A stretch of DNA of 64,000 bases from Lepus europaeus (GCF_033115175.1 NC_084838.1:38543468-38607467), one strand, 5' to 3'; positions 23,115-32,956 are shown, numbered from the stretch's first letter. Program-made: numbers and translations. Notes: generated from the letters alone by a model not told the origin.

Positions 23115-23642
23115 CGGTATGCTAATTATCCCTCTATATAACCTGTGTGAAACTGCCGCTCAGGGCTCCTCACCGCCTTAGGTGGGGGCCCGTTTGCGCA
23201 AACGTACAATAAATACCTCATGCTTTTTGCATCAACTGGTCTGGAGTCTGGATTTTTGGGCGTCCTCTCGAGCAAGTGGGCATCTCTACAACTGAGAGGT
23301 CCAACAGGGTCAAGGTCCCGGCTTGGTGGCTGAGAGTGGGCCTGGGCGTGATGCTGACCTAAGCAACAGGCCTGTGGAGGGGACAGTGCTGAATGCTTAG
23401 GGCAGTGTGGCAGTTGAGCCCCCACGAAGGCTGCAGGCTCTCTTGAGAAGAAGCCGCTGCAGGCAGAGGCTGACAACAGGGATCAGGCACTAGAAGGGCC
23501 ATGGACTCCAATGCATCTGTCTATTTATTTATTTATTCATTTTAAGTTTATGTCTTATTTAAGGACTCCTGGCCAGCTCCAAGTTCATGAGCCCTTCTTA
23601 GGTTTTCTTCTGAAAGTGTCACTGTTTTAGCTCTCTCTCTCT

Positions 23643-24035
23643 TTTTTTAAGATTTATTTATTTATTTGAAAGTCAGAGTTACACAGAGAGGAGAGGAAAA
23701 GAGAGAGGAAGAGGGAGAGGAGGAGGGAGAGGAGGAGGGAGAGGGGGAGGGAGAGGGGGAGGGGGAGGGAACAGGGAAGGGGGAAAGGGAGAGGGATAGG
23801 GAGGTCTTCCATCCACTGGTTCACTCCCCAAATGGCTGTGCTGGGTGGATTGGAAGCCAGGAGCCAGGAGCTTCATTTGGGTCTCCCACATGGGTGCAGG
23901 GGCCAAGCACTTGGGCCGTCTTCTGCTGCTTTCCCAGGCCATGAGCGGGGAGCTGGGTGGGAGGTGGAGCAGCACCCGTGTGGGATGCTGGTGTGGCAGG
24001 CAGTGACTTTGATCTCTGGGCCACAGCGCCGGCCC
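23643..24035 (-). mobile_element. C-repeat SINE with expanded purine tract
   Basis: Tail TTAAGATTTATTTATTTATT, then about 110 bp of GA-only sequence instead of the usual 20-30 bp, then body and head GGCCACAGCGCCGGCCCC. Confidence 0.9.
23690..23800 (+). repeat. Purine-only GA/GGGAG tract
   Basis: About 110 bp almost entirely of A and G with many GGGAGA/GGAGG units, grown out of the GA stretch of a C-repeat. Many G-runs allow G-quadruplex or triplex structures. Confidence 0.9.
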
Positions 24036-24186
24036 CTGTGGTGCTTTTATGACTCTGGAGGACACGTGGAAAGTGCTGGAGAACTGGAGTTGCCCAACAT
24101 GCAGGTTCCAAGCAGAGGTTGGTGCCCTGCCTTCTGGTTTCAGCTGTCCTACTGTAAACAAGTGGCCTTTTCTGCCTTTTTGTTCC

Positions 24187-24222
24187 ATGTGTGTGTGTGT
24201 GTGCACATGTGTGTGTGTGATT
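24187..24222. repeat. (TG)n microsatellite
   Basis: TGTGTGTGTGTGTGTG, a CACA interruption, then more TG units. Confidence 0.9.
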
Positions 24223-24242
24223 TTGCTGTTTAAAATGGCTTC

Positions 24243-24598
24243 TGGGGTCGGTACATTGGTGTGGCAAAATTAGCTACTGCCTGAGAACACCAGTTTGAGT
24301 CCTAGTCGCTCCACTTCCAATCCAGCTTCCTGCTAATGTGCCTAGGAAGGCAATGGAAGATGGCTCAAGTGCTTGGACCCCTGCACCTACATGGGAGACC
24401 TGGAAGAAGCAGTGGAAGATGGCCCCTGCCACCCATGTGGGAGATCGGGATACAGCTCTTGCCTCCTGGTTTCAGCCTAGCACAGCCACAGCCCCTGCAG
24501 CCATTTGGGGAGTGAACCACCAATGGAGGATCTCTCTCTCTCTCTCTCTCGCTTGGTCTCTATCTCTGTCTCACTAACTCATAAATAATACATAAATC
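24243..24598 (+). mobile_element. C-repeat SINE, left arm of inverted pair
   Basis: Head GGGGTCGGTACATTGGTGTG, body with a small internal duplication around GGAAGAAGCAGTGGAAGATG, tail ATAAATAATACATAAATC. Confidence 0.85.
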
Positions 24599-24897
24599 TT
24601 TGTATTTATTTGAAAAGCAGAGTTAGAGAGAGAGAGGACAGTGAGAAATATCTTCCATCCACTGGTTCACTCCCCAAATGGCCACAATGGACAGGACGAA
24701 GCCAGGATCCTGGAACTTCATCTACGTCTCCCACATGGGTGCAGGGGCCCAAGTACTTGGACCATCTTCCACTGCTTTCTCAGGTGCATTACTGGGGAGC
24801 TGGATTGGAAGTGGAGCAGCTGGGACGTGAACCAGCACCATATGGGATGCTGGCACTGCAGGTAATGGCTCAACCTACTATGCCACAGCAATGGCCC
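24599..24897 (-). mobile_element. C-repeat SINE, right arm of inverted pair
   Basis: Tail TTTGTATTTATTTGAAAAGC abuts the tail of the previous copy; head ends GCCACAGCAATGGCCC. Confidence 0.85.
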
Positions 24898-24917
24898 TAA
24901 TTTTAAAAAATGGCTCC

Positions 24918-25258
24918 CAGGGGCAGGCATGGTGGCACAGTGGGTTAATCTGCCACTTGGGTTGCCCACATCCCATATCAAAGTGTCTGGAACCAAGTAC
25001 CACCTTTACCTCTGATCCTACTTCCTGCTACTATGCCCGGGAGGCAGCAGATGAAAGCCAAAGTACTTGGGTTCCTGCCACTCAGGTGGGGACCCGGGTG
25101 ATGCTTCTGGCTCCTGGCTTTGGTCTGGTCCAGCCCTGGCTGTCGTGCACATTTGGAGAATGAAACAGTGGATGGAAGATCTCTCTCGCCTTGTCTCCCT
25201 GCCTCCTTCCCTTTTTCTCTCTTTCTGATTTTCAAATAAATAAAAATAAATAAGGTTT
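24918..25258 (+). mobile_element. C-repeat SINE, diverged
   Basis: Head GGGGCAGGCATGGTGGCACA, tail TTCAAATAAATAAAAATAAA. Confidence 0.85.
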
Positions 25259-25444
25259 TAAAAACCAAAGCATAGCCCTGAAGTGCTATGTAGCATTGCA
25301 ATGTGCCGTACAGAGAAAATACACTCTAATTAGAGAGACTTCACTCAGGCAAGAGGTACAGTATTGTTGGTCACAAGACCAGTGTTAATAAGTCAAGAGC
25401 ACATAGTATATACGGTGCCTGTAAATAGAAACACACAGAACACA

Positions 25445-25598
25445 AAGCTAATGCATCTGGGAAAGCAGCAGATGCTGGCACAAGTGTTTGGATCTCTGCC
25501 ACCCATGTGGGAGACCAGGATGGAATTCCAGCCACCTGGCTTCAGCCAGGCCCAATCCTGGTTGTTGCAGTCATTTGGGGAGTGAACCAGCTGATGGA

Positions 25599-25632
<34 letters not shown>

Positions 25633-25677
25633 TTTTCTTTGTCATTCTGCCTTTCAGATAAATAACATAGATCTTAA
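25445..25677 (+). mobile_element. C-repeat SINE, 5'-truncated
   Basis: Begins in the body at TAATGCATCTGGGAAAGCAG, contains a long CT run and ends TTTCAGATAAATAACATAG. Confidence 0.8.
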
Positions 25678-26126
25678 AGGTGAAATGATTCGTTTCCATG
25701 TATTTGGGAACTTCCCGACATAGCCAGTCGGTCACTGGTTCCCGGTTAATTCTGTTGTGCTCAGTGCACTCAGCATGGGTGCAGTGCTTCCACGTTTACT
25801 GAGAATTGTTTTATGGCGCAGAATACGGCCTGGCTCGGTGAACCTTCCCTGTGCTCTTGAAAAGACTGTCCTGTTGTCACTGGTGAAATGGTCCCTAAAT
25901 GCCAGCGACGTGGGCTTGGTCGCTGGCACTGTTGCAGCCTTTGTGTCCCAACTGGCTTTCTCTCCACTTGTTCTATCAGGTCTTGGGAGAGGCAGGTTGT
26001 GAGGTTCAGCTGCACCTGCAGGTCTGTCTGGTCCTCCTCGAGGCTCTATCAGTTTTGCTCCAGGTACTTTGAACCCTTTTATCTGAAGCATGAACATTTA
26101 TAATTCTGTCACCTTGATTGACTCTT

Positions 26127-26150
26127 TTTTTTTTTTTGACAGGCAGAGTG

Positions 26151-26189
<39 letters not shown>

Positions 26190-26407
26190 AGGTCTTCCTT
26201 TGCCGTTGGTTCAGTGCTTCTCCTGGTCTCCCATGGGGTGCAGGGCTCAAGCACTTGGGCCATCCTCCACTGCACTCCCTGGCCACAGCAGAGAGCTGGC
26301 CTGGAAGAGGGGCAACCGGGACAGAATCCGGCGCCCCGACCGGGACTAGAACCTGGTGTGCCGGCGCCGCAAGGCGGAGGATTAGCCTAGTGAGCTGCGG
26401 CGCCGGC
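26127..26407 (-). mobile_element. Young C-repeat SINE with intact target duplication
   Basis: T-run, TTGACAGGCAGAGTGGACAG and head ending TGCGGCGCCGGC. Flanked by TGATTGACTCTT at 26115-26126 and 26408-26419. An internal deletion removes part of the body. Inserted in an old L1. Confidence 0.95.
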
Positions 26408-26627
26408 TGATTGACTCTTACCATTAGGAAAGGCTTCGATGTCTGATAATGTTGCTTGCTGTGAAATCTGCTCTGGCCTTAGTGTGGTTGCTCTAGCTTT
26501 CTTTCAGTTAGTATCAGTAGGCTTTTCTAATTTTTATCCTTTAATTGTTTTCTTCTTTCAGCAAACTCTGTTTTACATAGCAGCATGCACTATTGCTTTT
26601 GTGTTTTATGGAATCATAGCTTTACTG

Positions 26628-26845
26628 CAGAGTTAGAAAGAAAGGGGGAGAGACAGAGAGGGAGGTCTCCCATCTGCTGGTTTACTGCACAAATGGCTGC
26701 GATGGCCAGAGCTGGGCCAACCCAAAGCCAGGAGCCTGGAGCTTCTTCCGGGTCCCCCACACGGGTGTAGGGACCCAAGCACTTGGGCCATCCTCCACTG
26801 CTTTCCCAGGCACATTAACAGGGAACTGGATTGGAAGTACTTGAC
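26628..26845 (-). mobile_element. C-repeat SINE, partial
   Basis: GA-rich start, body through GGGAACTGGATTGGAAGT; head and most of the tail missing. Confidence 0.75.
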
Positions 26846-27090
26846 ACAGGCTAAGCACTGTAGAAGTGTCGACCAGCACTTCTCCCTTTAATTTTTAATT
26901 TGGTTTTAAAATTTATTTATTTATTTGAGAGACAGACACCCGTCTGCTTGTTCACTCTCCAAATGTCCAGGAATCTTGGAACTCAACCCAGGTCTCCCGT
27001 GTGGGTAGCAGGGACCCACGTACTTGGGCCTTCATCTGCTGCCTCCCAGGGTGCATGTTAGCAGGAAGCTGGAATCAGAAGCAGAATTGG

Positions 27091-27420
27091 AGGCCGGCGC
27101 CGTGGCTCACTAGGCTAATCCTCCGCCTTGCGGCGCCGGCACACCAGGTTCTAGTCCCGGTTGGGGCGCCGGATTCTGTCCCGGTTGCCCCTCTTCCAGG
27201 CCAGCTCTCTGCTGTGGCCAGGGAGTGCAGTGGAGGATGGCCCAAGTCCTTGGGCCCTGCACCCCATGGGAGACCGGGAGAAGCACCTGGCCCCTGGCTT
27301 TGGATCAGCGCAGTGCGCCGGCCGCGGCGGCCATTGGAGGGTGAACCAACGGCAAAAGGAAGACCCTTCTCTCTGTCTCTCTCTCACTATCAAAAATAAA
27401 AAAAATAAAATAAAATAAAA
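27091..27420 (+). mobile_element. Young C-repeat SINE inside an older one
   Basis: Head AGGCCGGCGCCGTGGCTCAC, complete body, tail AAAAATAAAATAAAATAAAA. Confidence 0.92.
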
Positions 27421-27560
27421 TTAGGGCCATTGCTGTGGCGTAGAATACTGAGCCATTACCTGCAGTGCCAGCATCCCATATGGTGCTGGTTCACGTCCCA
27501 GCTCCACTTCCAATCCAGCTCTGCCTGTAAAAAAAGAAAAAAAAAAAAAAAAAAAAAAAA
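27421..27560 (+). mobile_element. C-repeat SINE head plus poly(A), internally deleted
   Basis: Head AGGGCCATTGCTGTGGCGTA to CCAATCCAGCTCTGCCTG, then a long A-run. The body between head and tail is missing. Follows the young copy in the same nested insert. Confidence 0.8.
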
Positions 27561-28450
27561 AGAAGCAGAACTGGGGCGGAAACCCAGGCACTCTGATATG
27601 GGGTGCAGGCCTCCCAAGATGGGTGCTCACTGCTATGCCTTGTTCTTTATGTTAAATCCTGGGAGCTTGTAGCTGACAGGAACACCCAGCTTGTAGCTGG
27701 GTCATTTTATCCAGTCTAGTAATATTTGCCTTTTAATTTATGGTAAGGCTGTTTGTATTTGATACATTAATTTAAAATTTACATGGAACACTTAGAGAAA
27801 AATTAATCCAATATTAGACGTCAAAGTAAACTACGAAAAATTCCTGAAAGTAGAAAAAAATTCAGCTTTTTGGACACAAGGTAATACAACTAAAACAAAA
27901 CAAAGCAAAAGGTGAACTGAAAGTTTTTAAATCATCTAGAAAATGACACAGAAAAGAAAACTCCCTCCTGGAGTCCTGGAAGGCAAAATCGAGGCCGTTG
28001 GTGGTGAGCGAATGCCCCTGGACGCTCAACCATGGAGCTGGGGCTTGGGCCGCGTGGCCACGTCCACGACTGGCTCCACTGCCCACGGACCATGCCTGTT
28101 CCAAGCAATGGAGCCGCCCCACGTCCACTTACGTCCACTGTAAAAGGAAGACAGTAACACCCAGCTTCGGGGACTTTTCGTTTTAGGATTACATGAGATG
28201 GACTTACAAAGCACTGTCCAGATGTCACGTATTTTCAGGCACGTACTAGTTCACAGTCACCATTCTTGTGTGTAAAAAGGGGACTTTGTTTCTCTGCAGA
28301 GAACAAGCCCCAGTTCTGCTGCTGGTGCAAATGGTCACAGGTACTCGGGTGTCTTTGGGGTAAATATTTAAGCCATTCAGAATCATTCCCAGCTCCTCCA
28401 CATGCCTGTTTGTTAAAGTCTATTTTTATTTTAGTTGAGTGACACAGATT

Positions 28451-28476
28451 CTATCTATCTATCTATCTATCTATCC

Positions 28477-28526
<50 letters not shown>

Positions 28527-28527
28527 A
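28451..28527. repeat. (TATC)n microsatellite
   Basis: About 18 units of CTAT/TATC with two interruptions (CCATCTATTATC). Likely polymorphic. Confidence 0.95.
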
Positions 28528-28792
28528 TCTTTCCATCTACAAGGTCTCTCTCCGAATGCCCACAACAGCCAAAGCTGGGCTGAGGTCAAAACCAGGAGCA
28601 AAACCATCCTGGTCTCCCACAGGGGTGGCAGGGACCCAAGTCCTGGTGCCCTCCCCTGCTGCCTCCCAGGGTGTGCATCAGCAGGAAGCTGGATCGGAAG
28701 CAGAGTAGCTGGGACTGGAGCCAGGCACTCCCATGTGAGACGCAGGTGTCCCAGGTGGAGCCTTAGCCTGCTGCAGCCCAACACCAGCCACT
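28525..28792 (-). mobile_element. Old C-repeat SINE with TATC-repeat tail
   Basis: Body from TCTCTCCGAATGCCCACAAC to head CAGCCCAACACCAGCC. Its tail side has grown into the tetranucleotide repeat at 28451-28527. Confidence 0.8.
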
Positions 28793-28958
28793 CCTCCTTT
28801 CCACACCACTGTGCAAACTCCTCCAGACTCGGATTCCGGGGCAGGAGTCCCTGTTGGGCTGACCCCGGATCACTGCCTTCACAGCAGCTTCCAGAATGAG
28901 AGCAGAGGGAGGGCCTCCCCCGCTACTTTTCAGCTACCATCACTAGGTACAAGATCTT

Positions 28959-29345
28959 TTTTTTTTATTTAATAAACTTTTATTTTTCAAAATGTACCAG
29001 TCACTGGTCCTGTATATCACCAGCAGCTGGGGCCACTACAGTCTTGGTGCTTCCGGTGTAGACAACGTGAGCTCTGTGCTTGAAACCAGGTGGGTCGATC
29101 CTCTACTCGGGAGTCCCCGAAGCTGCCCTGGCCAGGGACCCACTAATCTTGTCTCTTGGGGACCACAGCTGGAGTCCTATGCTTGGAGCTGGGAGCTTTG
29201 AGCGAGCCCCGAACTTTGCCTTTGGGCCACTTCTGCTTTTCTGACCTTGCCTCCAGATTGTTCACGGCGTCTTTATCTTTCTTGGCTGACCTTCCAGCAT
29301 CTTCCTCCTTGTCCTTGCATGGCATGGCAGGGTGCCGAGTGCAGC
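28959..29345 (-). pseudogene. RPS25: Processed pseudogene of ribosomal protein S25
   Basis: The minus strand begins MPCKDKEEDAGRSAKKDKD, matching the RPS25 N-terminus, and continues WPKGKVR as in RPS25. An internal deletion then joins to a piece matching TPAVV, where the frame reaches a stop at 29143. Past the stop, frameshifted sequence still matches the GSLARAALQ region, SKHRAQVIYT and the C-terminal APAAGED. A 3'UTR with AATAAA and a poly(A) run (T's at 28959-28968 on the plus strand) follow. No introns: an L1-mediated retrocopy. It cannot make S25. Confidence 0.9.
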
Positions 29346-29660
29346 CACAACCACCACGGCCTTGCCAAGATCAGGCGTAGGCTCTTCCCACTCACACCAA
29401 CTTTGCCACATGCTGAACAGCCCAGCCCGGCAGCTGTCTACCGCATCTCCCTCAGGGAAGCGGAGGACTTTGTTTCTATCCTAAACCCGTTTCTCCATAA
29501 CACTCTGCAGCCCATGACTCATTCCCTTCTCAGGGTCTAAGACTGTACTCCATCGCGAATACTTTCCAAAACTATGGTTTGTGATACAAACTATGTGTTA
29601 AGTTCTCCAGGTTTTGGCTGTTGGTCTGCAGAGTTTTTTGTTGTTGTTTTGTTTTGTTTT

Positions 29661-30328
29661 GAAGATTTATCTATTTATTTGAATGGCAGAGTTACAGAGA
29701 GGCAGAGGCAGAGAGAGAGAGAGAGAGGTGTCTTCCATCTGCTGGTTCACTCCCAAGATGGCCACAGGGGCCGGTGCGTGGCGCAGCAGGTTAACGCCCT
29801 GGCCTGAAGCACCAGCATCCCATAAGGGCACCAGTTCTAGTCCTGGCTGCTCCTCTTCTGATCTGGCTCTCTGCTGTGGCCTGGGAAAGCGGTGGAGGAT
29901 GGCTCAGGTCCTTGTGCCCCTACACCCACGTGAGAGACCCAGAGGAAGCTCTGGGCTCCTGGCTTTGGATCGGTGTGGCTCTGGCCATTGTGGCCATCTG
30001 AGGAGTGAACCAGTGGATGGAAGACCTCTTTCTCTGTCTCTACATCTCTCTGTAACTCTGTCTTTCAAATAAACAAAATAAATCTGAAAAAAAAAAAAAA
30101 AAAGCCACAATGGCCGGAGCTACGCCAATCCAAAGCCAAAAGCCATGAGCCACGAGCTCCTTCCAGGTCTCCCACGTGGGTGCAGGGACCCAACAACTTG
30201 GACCATCCTCTACTGCTTTCCCAAGCCATAGCAGAGAGCTGGATTGGAAGTGGAGCAGCTGGGACTTGAACCAGTGCCCATATGGGATGCTGGCACTGCA
30301 GGCGGTGACTTTACCACAGTGCCAGCCC
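29661..30328 (-). mobile_element. C-repeat SINE split by an inverted copy
   Basis: Tail and start at 29661-29766 continue at 30104-30328 (head CCACAGTGCCAGCCCC). GCCACA is repeated on both sides of the insert (29761-29766, 30104-30109). Confidence 0.88.
29767..30103 (+). mobile_element. C-repeat SINE nested in the opposite orientation
   Basis: Head GGGGCCGGTGCGTGGCGCAG, body, tail TTTCAAATAAACAAAATAAA and an A-run of 17. Confidence 0.9.
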
Positions 30329-30534
30329 CTGCAGTTTTTTGAAATAAAAAAAATTCACTATAATAGTGAATAGGTTGAAGGCCAGGATAACTAGAAAATT
30401 GGGGGAAATAAAGATGTGGGCGTAAAGTCTCTTTAGTTTATCCTGTTGTGCTCTTTATTATTGCTGTTGGAAAACCATCAGAACAGTCAAGCTGCACTTA
30501 GAGGAGAACATATAGTAGGATAAATGTGAGCTCA

Positions 30535-30735
30535 GGCTTTGAGTTAGACCTGCATTCAAATATCTTTGCTCCGTGATTAACTAGCTGGGTGGCCTGAGAG
30601 AAATTATTTAACCTTTGTAAGCTTTAGTTGCATCAGTTGCAAATGGTGTTAATAATACTATTTGCCTCCTAGAGAGGCTGTGAGAATTCCTTGGACTAAT
30701 TCATTTAAAATACTTGGTACCATGTTTATATGATA
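30535..30735 (+). mobile_element. MIR element
   Basis: GACCTGCATTCAAATATCTT, GTTAATAATACTATTTGCCT and CTGTGAGAATTCCTTGGAC follow the MIR consensus order. Confidence 0.7.
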
Positions 30736-30750
30736 GGAATCCATGGACAG

Positions 30751-31087
30751 TTTTTTTTTTTTTTTTTAAGATTTATTTATTTGAGAGGCAGGGTTAGAGA
30801 GAGAGAAGGAGACAAAGCAAGAAAAGAAACTTCTACCTGCTGATTCGCCTCCCAAATGGCCACAATGACCAGGGCTGGACCAGGCTGAAGCCAGGAGCCA
30901 GAAACTTCTTCCAGGTCTCTCATGTGGGTGCAGGGGCCCAAGAATTTGGGCCATCTTCCACTGCTTTCCCAGGTGCATTAGCAGGGAGCTAATGGATAAG
31001 TGGGATAAGCTGGGACTCAAATTCGTGTCCATATGGGATGCCAGCATTACAGGTGGCAGCTTAACCCACTGTGCCACAATGCTGGCC
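30751..31087 (-). mobile_element. C-repeat SINE
   Basis: T-run, AAGATTTATTTATTTGAGAG tail, head CCACAATGCTGGCCCG. Confidence 0.9.
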
Positions 31088-31171
31088 CGACATTAAGGCA
31101 TCCCTATACCCTTGAAGTTTTAGTTGGTCATGATATATTATTCTGATAAAACAGCACTAGATTCAATTTGC

Positions 31172-31441
31172 TGATATTTATTTAGATCCTCTATGCAGGG
31201 GTTCACTCTCCAAATGCCTGAAACAGTCAGAGCTGGGCCAGGCTGAAGCCAGGAGCCAGAGCTCAATCTGGGTCTCCCACATGGGTGGCAGGAACCTGAG
31301 TACTTGAGCCATCACCTGCAGCTTCCCGGCGCATGTACTAGCAGGAAACTGGATTGGAAGCAAAGCCAGAAGTTGAAGCCAGGCATTCCAACATGGGACA
31401 CGGCATCCCACACGGCAGCCTAACCGATGTGCCAAAACTCC
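31172..31441 (-). mobile_element. Old C-repeat SINE
   Basis: Diverged body GGGTTCACTCTCCAAATGCC to GCCTAACCGATGTGCCAAAA. Confidence 0.8.
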
Positions 31442-31444
31442 TTC

Positions 31445-31745
31445 CTCGGAATTTTTTTTTTTTCCATTAAAGTCCCTTTATTTTCAAATCAAGGAAGTAT
31501 TAAGTGCTAATAATGTCAGTAGCCACACCTCTTCCTTAGTCCTTGATGGCAAATCCTCTCCTTACTGGTTTCGTTGCTGTGGGCAGTCGGATGAGCCCTC
31601 CTGGGAACGTCTGGTTGTTACTGGTCTCCTTTTGACCGTCTGACCTTCCTCCTGTTAATCCAAGTTCGCCAGTGACATCATCTAGCTACAAGTCTTTTTT
31701 CTCCATTTGGAGCACTGAGAAACTTTTCCAGTATACTAACAGGAA
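31445..31745 (-). pseudogene. Unidentified processed retrocopy, 3' end
   Basis: On the minus strand a non-repeat segment ends with GAAAATAAAGGGAC, a polyadenylation signal, about 15 nt before an A-run (T's at 31450-31461 on the plus strand). This is the signature of a retrotransposed mRNA 3' end. Short frames such as GQTVKRRPVTTRRSQEGSS are visible but I do not recognise the parent. It could also be the 3' end of an uncharacterised repeat. Confidence 0.45.
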
Positions 31746-31806
31746 TATTATATTACAAACCAGCAAATGTAAAACCTAGCAAACACTCTATGCCTGTTAT
31801 ATCTGG

Positions 31807-32150
31807 CTTTTTTTTTTTTTTTTAGATTTATTTATTTATTTGAAAGTCAGAGTTACAAAGAGAAAAGGAGAGGCAGAGAGAGACAGACAAGTCTTCCATC
31901 CACTGGTTCACTCCCTAGATGGCCACAAAGGCTGGAGCTGTGCCAATCCGAAGCCAGGAGCCAGGAGCTTCTTCCGGGTCTCCCACGTGGGTGTAGGGGT
32001 CCCAGGACTTGGGCCATCCTCCACTGCTTTCCCAGGCCATAGCAAGAGAGCTGGATCAGAAGTGGAGCAGCCGGGACTCCAGCCGGTGCCTATATGGGAT
32101 GCTGGCAGTGCAGGCAGCAGCTTTATCCGCTACGACACAGCACCAGCCCC
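31807..32150 (-). mobile_element. C-repeat SINE
   Basis: T-run and TAGATTTATTTATTTATTTG tail, full body, head CGACACAGCACCAGCCCC. Confidence 0.9.
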
Positions 32151-32298
32151 GCATGTTATATCTTACACCTGTTACCTTATGGGACTCGGACAGCTTGAGC
32201 CTTGTGTACCATGGTCTTCTGTGGACAGTTTCCACTAGAATTGTTATATGACTAGTGACCAAGAAGGTTCCAGACCTACTTCCTCAAGGTTGTCCATG

Positions 32299-32461
32299 AT
32301 GGGGAGGGCACTGTGGCTCAGTGGGTTAAAGCTGTGGCCTGCAGCACCAGCATCCCATATGGACAGAAGTGAAGCAGCCAGGACTTAAACTGGCACACCA
32401 ATATGAGATGCTGGCTGTACAGGTGGCAGCTTAACTCACTGTACCACAGTGCCGGCCCCAC
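32299..32461. mobile_element. Palindromic C-repeat remnant (two heads)
   Basis: A plus-strand head (GGGGAGGGCACTGTGGCTCA to GCATCCCATATGG) is joined to a minus-strand copy's end (GAAGTGAAGCAGCCAGGACT to CACAGTGCCGGCCCC). The two arms can pair. Confidence 0.8.
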
Positions 32462-32925
32462 AAACATGTTAGCCTTAACACAAACATGCTGTTCTTTTTA
32501 AAAGATTTATTTATTTATTTGAAAGGCAGAGTTACAGAGAGAGAGAGAGATAAATCTTCCATCTGCTGGTTTATTTCCCAAACAGCCACAATGGCTAGAG
32601 CCAGGCCAGTCTGAAGCTAGGAGCCAGAAGCTTCATCTGGGTCTCCCACATGGGTGACAGGAGCCCAAGCACTTGGGCCATCTTCCACTGCTTTCCCAGG
32701 TGCATTAGCAGAGAACTGGATCGGAAGTGGACGTGAACTGGCACTCATACGGGATGTTAGTGTCCCAGGTGGTGGCTTTACCTGCCCCACCACAATGCTA
32801 GCCTTCAAACATGCCATTTTTAACACAAACATGTTGTGGTTAGTACAAACATGTGCTTAACACAAATGTGTCACATTTACACAAACATGTCAGTCTAAAC
32901 ACAAACATGTCATACTTAACAGTAA
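32459..32925. repeat. Degenerate ACACAAACATGT minisatellite, split by a SINE
   Basis: About eight copies of a roughly 20-24 bp unit containing ACACAAACATGT and a CTTAA-like spacer, at 32459-32495 and 32806-32925. Confidence 0.8.
32500..32803 (-). mobile_element. C-repeat SINE
   Basis: Tail AAAGATTTATTTATTTATTT, body, head CACCACAATGCTAGCC. Inserted within an ACAAACATGT minisatellite. Confidence 0.9.
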
Positions 32926-32956
32926 AACAATGGAGGCATTCCTATTAAAATCAAGA

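Larger units (their letters stand above)
22379..23306 (+). mobile_element. Probable solo LTR of an endogenous retrovirus
   Basis: In order on the plus strand: a candidate TGTAGGGGA start; an 18-bp direct repeat (22489-22506, 22507-22524); 2.5 copies of a 37-bp repeat (23021-23114); a TATATAA box at 23135; AATAAA at 23208; and a U5-like end reaching CA near 23306 (or ACA at 23290). This is the U3-R-U5 order of a class I retroviral LTR. No internal region or primer-binding site follows. ACTGA occurs just before (22371) and just after (23291), a possible but imperfect target duplication. Family and exact ends are uncertain. Confidence 0.6.
26905..27650 (-). mobile_element. Old C-repeat SINE split by a nested insert
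   Basis: Tail and body at 26905-27090 continue at 27561-27650. The insert is flanked by AGAAGCAGAATTGG (27077-27090) and AGAAGCAGAACTGG (27561-27574), one mismatch. Confidence 0.85.
25690..27800 (-). mobile_element. Ancient L1 (L1M-type) fragment, interrupted
   Basis: Plus-strand pieces at about 25690-26114, 26420-26600 and 27690-27800 match the reverse complement of old L1 ORF2, for example the stretch around GAATACGGCCTGGCTCGGTG and CTATCAGTTTTGCTCCAGGT. They are split by a C-repeat with a 12-bp target duplication and by a second cluster of SINEs. No coding potential remains. Confidence 0.7.

Noticed and set aside
28435..28899. Frame rich in Tyr-Leu-Ser-Ile repeats
   Set aside because: Translation of the (TATC)n microsatellite and adjoining SINE.
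32459..32925. Regularly spaced short repeats considered as a CRISPR-like array
   Set aside because: Degenerate contiguous units without unique spacers, in a mammalian genome; a minisatellite.
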